From Acidobacteriota bacterium (GTDB lineage Bacteria; Acidobacteriota; Holophagae; Thermotomaculales; Thermotomaculaceae): DNA of 5,260 bases. Below are positions 1 to 5,260 of this stretch, piece after piece. The notes beneath the pieces were generated by a model. That model saw nothing but the letters and a program-made list of their open reading frames with translations. It did no database searches and was not told where the DNA came from. How positions within the stretch are numbered: the first letter of the stretch is position 1; each line of letters begins with the position of its first letter. The DNA lies in contig JALWHA010000053.1 of NCBI GenBank assembly GCA_027038695.1, positions 1-5,260 of the forward strand, written 5' to 3'. A program made the translations under genes and the position numbers.

Positions 1-70
1 TGGCGCAGCCTGGTAGCGCACACCCTTGGGGTGGGTGGGGTCGGAGGTTCAAATCCTCTCGCTCCGACCA
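1..70 (+). tRNA. tRNA-Pro (anticodon GGG), 5' end cut by window edge
   Basis: Decodes proline codons CCC and CCU during translation. The window begins at tRNA position 8 (T8), so the seven 5' acceptor bases are missing; from the 3' strand they should read CGGAGCG. Visible parts: D-arm with GCGC stems at 3-6 and 16-19; anticodon stem CACCC (21-25) paired with GGGTG (33-37); loop TTGGGGT (26-32) with anticodon GGG at 28-30; five-base variable loop (38-42); T-arm stem GGAGG (43-47) with loop TTCAAAT (48-54); 3' acceptor CGCTCCG (60-66), discriminator A67 and encoded CCA (68-70). The D-arm and T-arm closely match bacterial tRNA-Pro. Interrupted T-runs follow directly (71-96) and could help end transcription, but no separate terminator hairpin is visible. 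Confidence 0.95.
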
Positions 71-93
71 TTTTCTTTCCTTTTTTATTCCTT

Positions 94-123
94 TTTAGTT
101 TAATTTGAAAAATAAGTTATAAT
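94..123 (+). promoter_or_regulatory. Probable sigma70-type promoter of the MBL hydrolase gene
   Basis: A perfect TATAAT -10 box lies at 118-123. The -35 region is poor: TTTAGT at 94-99 with an 18-bp spacer, or TTAGTT at 95-100 with 17 bp. The T-rich tract upstream (71-96) could act like an UP element. The -10 box ends only 6 nt before the ATG at 130, so a start site about 7 nt downstream of it falls on or next to the start codon. The -10 is clear; the -35 is a guess. Confidence 0.55.
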
Positions 124-129
124 AAAAAC

Positions 130-933
130 ATGAGTGAGTATTCATTCAAGATTTATGAGATAAACGCGTATATATCTTCTTTATTTTTGGTAGAAGCAAA
201 CGGAAAGTTTTTGCTTTTAGACGCAGGTTGTTCCTGTGATTTTAAAAGAGTAGAAAGATTTTTGAATGAAAAAGGGAAAAAATTAAACGATTTAAAACTT
301 GTAGTTGTTACCCATATGCACCCTGACCATGCGGGAGCAGTTAAGTATTTTCAGAAAAAAGGGATACCGATCGCTTCAACTGAAGGCGCTTATATGTGGT
401 ACAGGGGGATAGGCGGTTTTATCCAGCATAAAATAGATACTTTTTTGGCGCAGTTTTCGGCAAAAAGAAAGCAGAATATATTGGAACCGGTTAATTATAA
501 AAGGAAATTTAAACCTGATTTTTTGATAAAAGACGGAGACTATTTGCCCTTTTTCCCGGAATGGAAAGTGATTTATATCCCCGGACATACTCTGTACGAT
601 ATAGCTTTGTATAACGAAAAATATAGTATTCTTTATCTTGCGGATTTGATTTTAAAGATAGAAGATAAGTTTGTTTTGCCTTTTCCCGTAATTTTCCCCA
701 GAATGATGAACCAATCTTTAGTTAAAATTCAACAGTGTAATTTTAATACACTGCTTTTTGCTCACGGAGGGGTGTTGGATGCCAGGCGTGCGAATATTGA
801 TTTTTTAAAGGTTATTAATGAATTAACGAGTGCAATAGGGAAACTACAGAGGCCTGAATTTAAATTTTTTTATCCTTTTTGCCTTTTTATACACGATAAG
901 TGGCTTTGTAAACTAAGGGGTTGCGATAAATGA
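130..933 (+). CDS. Metallo-beta-lactamase-fold hydrolase
   Basis: A 267-residue cytoplasmic protein of the MBL superfamily, which includes glyoxalase II-like and lactonase-like hydrolases using a two-metal (usually zinc) centre. All expected metal ligands are visible: the HxHxDH motif as THMHPDH at 61-67 (H62, H64, D66, H67), H153 in PGHT, D172 in LADL and H212 in AHGG. The N-terminal strands (NAYISS, then FLLLDAG at 27-33) are typical of the fold. There is no signal peptide. Length fits a stand-alone MBL domain plus a short aromatic, Cys-containing tail (about 240-267). The substrate cannot be deduced. The ATG at 130 is the only reasonable start, because an in-frame TGA lies at 106-108 with no start codon between. 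No Shine-Dalgarno sequence precedes it, which with the close -10 box suggests a leaderless mRNA. The next gene has its own promoter, so this gene is probably transcribed separately. Confidence 0.9.
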   Translation: MSEYSFKIYEINAYISSLFLVEANGKFLLLDAGCSCDFKRVERFLNEKGKKLNDLKLVVVTHMHPDHAGAVKYFQKKGIPIASTEGAYMWYRGIGGFIQHKIDTFLAQFSAKRKQNILEPVNYKRKFKPDFLIKDGDYLPFFPEWKVIYIPGHTLYDIALYNEKYSILYLADLILKIEDKFVLPFPVIFPRMMNQSLVKIQQCNFNTLLFAHGGVLDARRANIDFLKVINELTSAIGKLQRPEFKFFYPFCLFIHDKWLCKLRGCDK

Positions 934-959
934 TTTTTTTCTTTTAAGTTTAAATTTTT

Positions 960-989
960 TTGACTATTTTACCTTAAGTATGTTATATT
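960..989 (+). promoter_or_regulatory. Extended -10 promoter for the TPR-recA operon
   Basis: TTGACT at 960-965 matches five of six -35 consensus bases. TATATT at 984-989 is the -10, preceded by TGT (981-983), an extended -10 motif. The spacer is 18 bp. Transcription would begin near 996, leaving a leader of about 24 nt before the GTG at 1020. It lies in the 86-nt gap after the hydrolase stop, which contains no convincing hairpin terminator, only T-runs. I see neither a CTGT-N8-ACAG nor a GAAC-N4-GTTC LexA-type operator here. The call comes from motif reading only. Confidence 0.65.
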
Positions 990-1008
990 AAATCAGAATA
1001 TTAATAAA

Positions 1009-1013
1009 GAGAG
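1009..1013 (+). promoter_or_regulatory. Ribosome binding site of the TPR gene
   Basis: GAGAG at 1009-1013, 6 nt before GTG 1020, is a moderate Shine-Dalgarno match. It supports the GTG start: an in-frame TGA at 1014-1016 excludes any earlier start, and the GTG at 1013 opens a frame that stops after five codons. Confidence 0.55.
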
Positions 1014-1019
1014 TGAGCC

Positions 1020-4000
1020 GTGTTTTTTAAAAAAAGTGATGTTTTAGCCAAGGCGGATAAATATTTAAGACAGAAAAAGTATAAATTAGCTTTGGAGGAG
1101 TTTTTAAAATACCTTCAAAAAAACCCTGAAGATGTAAATATCATAAACAGGGTGGGTGATCTGTATGCTCAGGTGGGGGACAAGGAAAAAGCCGTAGACT
1201 TTTTTATGAAAAGTTCCGATTATTACTATAAAGAAGGGTTTTATACCAAGGCCATAGCGATTTTAAGGAAAATTTTAAGAATTGCCCCCGAAAATATTAA
1301 GGTCTATGAAAAATTGGCTGATTTGTACGTACAGGACGGCAACATTGCCGAAGCAAAAAGGGTTTACCTTGATATAGCGGAGAAGTATACAAAGCAGGGG
1401 TTAAAGAAAAGGGCTCTTGAGATATACAAAAAAATGGTTGAGTTAGACCCTTTAAATACTGCAACAAGATTGAAACTTGCGGATGCTTTTATTAAAGAGG
1501 GAATGAGGCAAGAAGCGGCAGATCAATTGATTTCCACCGCAAAGAAACTTTTAAAAATGCAAAAATCTGAAGATGCCAAACAGTTGTTGACGGCAGCAAA
1601 GAAATTAGGTTTGGGTGATGCAGTGGTAGATCTTACTTTGTCTGAGATTTATGTTGAGAAAAAAGAATATGAGAAGGCTGAACAGATTTTAGATAAGGCC
1701 TATGGGAAAAATACAGGTAATGCAATGATTTTAGAATTGCTTGCGTTTGTTAAGTTGAAAACCGGTAAATTACTTGATTCTCTTAAAATTGCCAAAAGAT
1801 TATTTGAACTGGATAAATCAAAGTACAGTGTTATAGAAACAATTTTTAATGAGTTGATGATTAAGGGCAAGATAAATGAAGCATGGAGTTTAATTAAACC
1901 TGTTATAGACCATCTTATGCTAAACGAACACTACGACGAGGCTCTGGAATTAGTCAAAAAAGTATTGGAAATAAAGCAGTATTTTATTCCAGCATTAAAG
2001 GTTATGGCTGAGATATATGATAGAAAAGATGACAGGATTTTTCATGTTACAACTCTGGAAAAACTTTTTGAAGCTTATAAGAAAGACGGAAATGTTGAAG
2101 AAGCTAAAGCAATGTTAAAGAAATTATTGGAGTATGACCCTGCCAATATAGAGTACAAAGAGGCTTTGAAGGATTTAAAGGAATTTGAAATATCCGATGA
2201 TGAAATCAGTGTTTCTGAAGAGGATTTTGAACTTGACGAAGAGGAGCTTGTAGAGAGCCTTGACCTCGAAGACACTACTCAAAAACTTTTGGGGGGCATA
2301 TCGGAAGCTGAATTCTATATTGAACATGGATATAAAGACAAAGCTTACGGTATGCTGGAACAGATTTTAAGAAAAGATCCTCTGAATAAAAAGGGCAACC
2401 TTTTGCTTCTCCCTTTGTGCAAAGAAAGGGGGGAAAGAGCGAAGGCAAGTCAATGTTATCTTAATCTGGCTGAAATTGCTTTAAATGAAGGAGAGTTGGA
2501 TAAGGCAGAAGATTATTTAAATCAGAGTGAAAGGCTTCTTCCCGGTTCTTCAGGTTTTTTAAGGCGTCAACTCAATAAAAAGAAAAAAGATGCCGGTTTA
2601 GTTGAAATTGAATCATATGATTTTATCTCTGACGAAGAAGAGATATCTTTGATAGACGCAGCCGAATCATTTGACGAAGATTCCGCAGATTTTGGTATTA
2701 GTGATGAAGTTGTTGGGTTACATGACGAAGCTCTTTCCCCCCCAGAAACAAACCTTGAAGAGGCGATTTCTATTGATGATGATGAGTCTGAACTTGAGTT
2801 AGAAGGCAATTTTTCCAGTGAAGATTTATTTGAAGATACTGATCTAAAAGAACAAGAGGAAAAGAAAGAAGAGGAGAGTTTTGCCGAAGAGGAGAGCCTT
2901 TTTGATTCCCAATCTTTATTTGACAGTGTTGAACAGGATGAAAATGATCTTTCTGAGGAACAGCCTGAAGAACCTACAATTGAGAGTGTGGATCTTTTTG
3001 AACAGTTTGACGAGCTGACTTTTGAAGAAGAAGAGAAACAAGAACCTATTGAAGAACAACCGGTGGCAGAGATAAAAGAAAAAATTGAAGAGATAGTGGA
3101 AACTAAAGGTAAGGAAGAAACTGAACGCAAAACTAAAGAAAAGATAGTAGAAAAACCCGAAGTAAAAACCGGGGAAAAACCTAAAAAACGCAAGCTTACC
3201 AGAGAAGAGCGTTTGCTGGAAGATCTTATCCCCAAAGGGCTTTTAAAGGGGAAAGGCAAATCTGCAAGAAAAGAGGTTGTTAGGGGAAAAGAACCTCAAA
3301 GCAAAGTAGAAGAAGAATCTGTTATAAAAGAGCAGGCGGAAAGAGAAACGCAATCTCCACAGGCAGTTGTAGAACAAAAATTGCCGCCTGAAAAAGTTAA
3401 AAAACCTGAGCCTGCTCAAGATAGTGTGGATTTGACTGACGAGATTGCAGAAATTGAATTTTATATCTCTCAGAATTTGTTTGAAGAGGCTGAAGAGTTG
3501 TTAACAAGTTTGTATACTGCTCACCCTAACCATAAAGATGTTTTAAGTTTAAAAGAGAAATTTGACACATTAAAGGGACAGGCTGAGAGTGAGCAACTTG
3601 TTTCGGAAAAATCTGGAGATTTTGAAGAGCTGCTTGAAGAAGAATTTATTGATTTAAAGTCTCAATTTGGTGAAGATCTTGAGATTTTTGAAGATAATAC
3701 CGAATTAACCGATACCGCTCCTCAGGAAGAGGTTAAATCTTTAGACGAACTGTTTAAAGAATTCAAAAAGGGAGTTGAGGAGCAGATCGACCAGGAAGAT
3801 TTTGAAACCCATTACAATCTGGGTATAGCGTATAAAGAGATGGGGCTTTACAATGAGGCTATAGAGGAATTTGTCAAGGCATCCCACGATGATAGGCGTT
3901 TGTTAGACTGTAGTTTTATGATTGCGGGGATCTATTCAGAATTAGGTGAAATAGAAAAGGCTATAGAATGGCTTGAAGGAGGCCTTGAGCACGCTGAAAA

Positions 4001-4145
4001 AACGGGGAAGGACGATAGGCCTATATTGTACGAACTTGCAACACTTTGTGAAAAACACGGGGAAAAGAAAAAGGCGAAATCCTATTATGCTATGATCTAT
4101 GAAAAAGATCCCAATTATAGGGATGTTGCTTCAAAAATCAACTAA
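1020..4145 (+). CDS. Large multi-TPR scaffold protein with acidic linkers
   Basis: A 1041-residue, probably cytoplasmic protein with no signal peptide or membrane segment. Residues 1-385 are tandem tetratricopeptide-type helical hairpins, for example around 27-37 (EEFLKYLQKNP), 44-56, 78-92, 95-108, 131-145 and 352-374 (ending LLEYDPAN). An acidic stretch (about 389-420) leads to another helical segment (427-510), then a long Asp/Glu/Ser-rich region (530-680) and a Lys/Glu-rich region (680-800) holding a basic patch (719-755). A further repeat-like segment (809-848) and acidic stretch precede the C-terminal TPR domain (about 925-1041), which begins ETHYNLGIAYKEMGLYNEAI. TPRs bind proteins, so a scaffold or assembly role is likely; the partner is unknown. 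It starts with GTG behind its own promoter. recA follows after 26 nt, suggesting co-transcription. Similar acidic TPR proteins occur in deltaproteobacterial and acidobacterial lineages (from memory). I do not recognise a gene name. Confidence 0.88.
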   Translation: MFFKKSDVLAKADKYLRQKKYKLALEEFLKYLQKNPEDVNIINRVGDLYAQVGDKEKAVDFFMKSSDYYYKEGFYTKAIAILRKILRIAPENIKVYEKLADLYVQDGNIAEAKRVYLDIAEKYTKQGLKKRALEIYKKMVELDPLNTATRLKLADAFIKEGMRQEAADQLISTAKKLLKMQKSEDAKQLLTAAKKLGLGDAVVDLTLSEIYVEKKEYEKAEQILDKAYGKNTGNAMILELLAFVKLKTGKLLDSLKIAKRLFELDKSKYSVIETIFNELMIKGKINEAWSLIKPVIDHLMLNEHYDEALELVKKVLEIKQYFIPALKVMAEIYDRKDDRIFHVTTLEKLFEAYKKDGNVEEAKAMLKKLLEYDPANIEYKEALKDLKEFEISDDEISVSEEDFELDEEELVESLDLEDTTQKLLGGISEAEFYIEHGYKDKAYGMLEQILRKDPLNKKGNLLLLPLCKERGERAKASQCYLNLAEIALNEGELDKAEDYLNQSERLLPGSSGFLRRQLNKKKKDAGLVEIESYDFISDEEEISLIDAAESFDEDSADFGISDEVVGLHDEALSPPETNLEEAISIDDDESELELEGNFSSEDLFEDTDLKEQEEKKEEESFAEEESLFDSQSLFDSVEQDENDLSEEQPEEPTIESVDLFEQFDELTFEEEEKQEPIEEQPVAEIKEKIEEIVETKGKEETERKTKEKIVEKPEVKTGEKPKKRKLTREERLLEDLIPKGLLKGKGKSARKEVVRGKEPQSKVEEESVIKEQAERETQSPQAVVEQKLPPEKVKKPEPAQDSVDLTDEIAEIEFYISQNLFEEAEELLTSLYTAHPNHKDVLSLKEKFDTLKGQAESEQLVSEKSGDFEELLEEEFIDLKSQFGEDLEIFEDNTELTDTAPQEEVKSLDELFKEFKKGVEEQIDQEDFETHYNLGIAYKEMGLYNEAIEEFVKASHDDRRLLDCSFMIAGIYSELGEIEKAIEWLEGGLEHAEKTGKDDRPILYELATLCEKHGEKKKAKSYYAMIYEKDPNYRDVASKIN

Positions 4146-4159
4146 ATTCTGTTTAATTT

Positions 4160-4165
4160 AAGGAG
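4160..4165 (+). promoter_or_regulatory. Strong ribosome binding site of recA
   Basis: AAGGAG lies 6 nt before the ATG at 4172, the best-placed Shine-Dalgarno site in the window. It decides the recA start in favour of 4172 over the in-frame ATG at 4196 (residue 9), whose upstream AAAGG is too close to act well. It sits in the 26-nt gap after the TPR stop codon, where no terminator or clear promoter is visible. Confidence 0.9.
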
Positions 4166-4171
4166 AAAAAA

Positions 4172-5209
4172 ATGAAACAACCTAATAACAAAGGTATGGC
4201 AAGGGATAAGGCTTTAGATCTTGCTTTAAATCAAATAGAAAAAAACTTCGGGAAAGGTTCAATAATGAGGCTCGGGGACAAAAGCATACTCAATGTGGAA
4301 ACAATATCAACTGGTTCCATAGGCCTTGATTATGCTTTAGGTGTAGGCGGAGTACCGAGAGGGAGAATTGTGGAAGTTTACGGACCGGAAAGTTCTGGTA
4401 AAACAACCATTGCGCTTCAAATAATCGCTGAAGCCCAAAAAAATGGGGGAATGGCGGCTTTTATTGATGCCGAGCATGCCTTAGACCCTGAGTATGCAAA
4501 AAATTTGGGGGTGGATACAGATAATCTTTTAATTTCCCAGCCTGATTACGGGGAGCAGGCCCTTGACATAGCCGAGATGCTTATAAGGAGCGGAGCAATT
4601 GATGTGCTTGTGGTGGACTCTGTTGCCGCGTTGGTTCCAAAAAGCGAATTGGAAGGTGAGATGGGTGAAACCCAGATAGGGTTACAGGCAAGGCTTATGT
4701 CCCATGCGTTAAGAAAACTTGCCGGTGCTATTTCAAAATCCAAAACAGTTATGATATTTATAAACCAGGTAAGGAATAAAATAGGTATTTCTTACGGAAA
4801 TAACGAGGTAACTACCGGGGGTAACGCCTTAAAATTCTACTCTTCTGTCAGGATTGAAATTAGAAGGATAGCGGCTCTGAAAGACGGAGACGGGATTTTA
4901 GGAAACAGGACAAGGGCAAAGGTTCAAAAAAACAAAGTAGCGCCTCCCTTTAAATATGCTGAGTTTGACATAATGTTCGGAGAAGGGATATCAAAAGAGG
5001 GAGAGATACTTGATTACGGGGTTACTTTTAATCTAATTGACAAAAGCGGTTCATGGTACTCTTACGGTTCAACAAGGTTGGGGCAGGGCAGAGAGAATGC
5101 CAAGAAGTTTTTAAAAGAAAATAAAGATATTGCGGAAAAAATTGAAAAAGAAATTAGAAAAGAATTAGGTTTGATAAAAGAGGAGAAAGCCGATAATAAA
5201 GAAAACTAA
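4172..5209 (+). CDS. recA: RecA recombinase
   Basis: The 345-residue ATP-dependent recombinase that forms filaments on single-stranded DNA, drives homologous pairing and strand exchange, and in many bacteria stimulates LexA self-cleavage. The N-terminal helix includes NQIEKNFGKGSIMRLGD (20-36). Walker A is GPESSGKT (71-78), the catalytic Glu is E101 in DAEHALDPE, and Walker B is VLVVDS (145-150). DNA-binding loop L1 lies around 161-170 and L2 around 199-216, ending TTGGNALKFY. The C-terminal domain contains WYSYGSTRLGQGREN. Numbering runs 5 ahead of E. coli RecA. The protein is full length, slightly shorter than the 352 residues of E. coli, with a short Lys/Glu tail in place of a strongly acidic one. 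Differences from E. coli include Y208 for F203, N211 for P206 and I169 for M164. It follows the TPR gene by 26 nt and probably shares its transcript. No SOS box is visible. Its 3' end overlaps the next reading frame. Confidence 0.99.
   Translation: MKQPNNKGMARDKALDLALNQIEKNFGKGSIMRLGDKSILNVETISTGSIGLDYALGVGGVPRGRIVEVYGPESSGKTTIALQIIAEAQKNGGMAAFIDAEHALDPEYAKNLGVDTDNLLISQPDYGEQALDIAEMLIRSGAIDVLVVDSVAALVPKSELEGEMGETQIGLQARLMSHALRKLAGAISKSKTVMIFINQVRNKIGISYGNNEVTTGGNALKFYSSVRIEIRRIAALKDGDGILGNRTRAKVQKNKVAPPFKYAEFDIMFGEGISKEGEILDYGVTFNLIDKSGSWYSYGSTRLGQGRENAKKFLKENKDIAEKIEKEIRKELGLIKEEKADNKEN
5179..5185 (+). promoter_or_regulatory. Ribosome binding site for the gene downstream of recA
   Basis: AGAGGAG lies inside the last codons of recA (the Glu-Glu pair near residue 337). 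Its core AGGAG (5181-5185) is 7 nt before an ATA codon at 5193 that begins a signal-peptide-like frame. The spacing is ideal for initiation, but purine-rich Glu/Lys codons can mimic such a site by chance. Confidence 0.5.
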
Positions 5210-5260
5210 ATTTTTTTTAGTAATTTTAATAATATTATTTGCGGCACCTTTGTTTTCTCA
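5193..5260 (+). CDS. Start of an exported protein, apparent ATA start, runs off window
   Basis: An open frame with the profile of a Sec signal peptide: a basic start (IIKKTK), a hydrophobic core (FFLVILIILFAAPLFS), then the window ends. It overlaps the last 17 bases of recA in a different frame, so it is probably translationally coupled and in the same operon. The frame is open back to a TAA at 5175-5177, and the codons between read KRRKPIIKK with no ATG, GTG or TTG. The only later usual start, TTG at 5250, would delete the signal peptide and lacks a ribosome binding site. The ATA at 5193, 7 nt after AGGAG, is the best start; the ATA at 5196 is second. T-rich DNA naturally encodes Phe, Leu and Ile, so chance is not excluded. 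The mature protein is out of view, so function is unknown. Confidence 0.5.
   Translation, partial: MIKKTKFFLVILIILFAAPLFS

Noticed and set aside
50..97. tRNA 3' end as an integration site of a mobile element
   Set aside because: No repeat of the tRNA 3' end appears elsewhere in the window, and there is no integrase or phage gene.
376..588. Minus-strand open frame inside the hydrolase gene
   Set aside because: The hydrolase frame has intact catalytic motifs across this span; the antisense frame has no family signature.
1023..1035. T6A7 run just after the GTG start, possible frameshift site
   Set aside because: It does not fit a -1 slippery heptamer in frame, and the Phe-Phe-Lys-Lys reading continues into a good TPR protein.
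2075..2275. Minus-strand open frame of 66 codons
   Set aside because: Also a Ser-rich mirror of acidic TPR codons, with no recognisable protein features.
3180..3197. PKKRKL resembles a nuclear localisation signal
   Set aside because: The context is plainly bacterial; it is treated as a basic patch only.
2567..3259. Long open frame of 230 codons on the minus strand
   Set aside because: It is the Ser-rich antisense shadow of the GAA/GAG-rich acidic linker of the TPR gene. It has no plausible domain and its low-complexity composition is explained by the + strand gene.
3795..3835. TTGAAA followed by TATAGC inside the TPR gene as an internal recA promoter
   Set aside because: The -10 match is poor, the spacer is 16 bp and it lies over 300 bp from recA; such matches are expected by chance in AT-rich DNA.
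4546..4743. Minus-strand open frame inside recA
   Set aside because: It lies wholly within strongly conserved RecA sequence covering Walker B and L1, so it is a shadow.
5207..5240. T8 run and AATAATATTATT palindrome after recA as a terminator
   Set aside because: There is no GC-rich stem before the T-run, the palindrome has no loop, and the same bases encode the hydrophobic core of the next protein.

Overview
The window is an AT-rich stretch of bacterial chromosome with every gene on the + strand. Bacterial marks are a tRNA with genomically encoded CCA, sigma70-type -10 and -35 elements, a strong Shine-Dalgarno site in front of recA, and a canonical RecA. The acidic multi-TPR protein next to recA resembles proteins I associate with deltaproteobacterial, acidobacterial and related uncultured lineages. 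The last gene appears to start with a Sec signal peptide. I cannot assign a phylum from this alone.

Layout. Positions 1-70 hold a tRNA-Pro (anticodon GGG) whose first seven bases lie before the window. A short T-rich spacer with a clear -10 box leads to a metallo-beta-lactamase-fold hydrolase (130-933) that has no Shine-Dalgarno site and may be translated from a leaderless mRNA. An 86-nt AT-rich gap holds a good extended -10 promoter for a GTG-started, 1041-residue TPR protein (1020-4145) with long acidic, disordered-looking linkers. Only 26 nt later, behind a strong ribosome binding site, comes recA (4172-5209). The last 68 bases encode the start of another protein with a classic signal-peptide profile. 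It overlaps the end of recA and, oddly, has no ATG, GTG or TTG in a usable place. An AGGAG sits 7 nt before an ATA codon.

How the genes fit together. The TPR gene, recA and the signal-peptide gene look like one transcription unit driven from the promoter at 960-989. The hydrolase probably has its own transcript. RecA is the homologous recombination and DNA-repair recombinase. The TPR protein is probably a scaffold, and nothing in its sequence ties it directly to recombination. No LexA-type operator is visible before the TPR gene or recA. There is no CRISPR array, insertion sequence or recognisable defence system. The points most worth a second look are the ATA-started overlapping gene, the recA-linked acidic TPR scaffold and the possible leaderless hydrolase mRNA. 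No gap longer than 300 bases lacks a gene.
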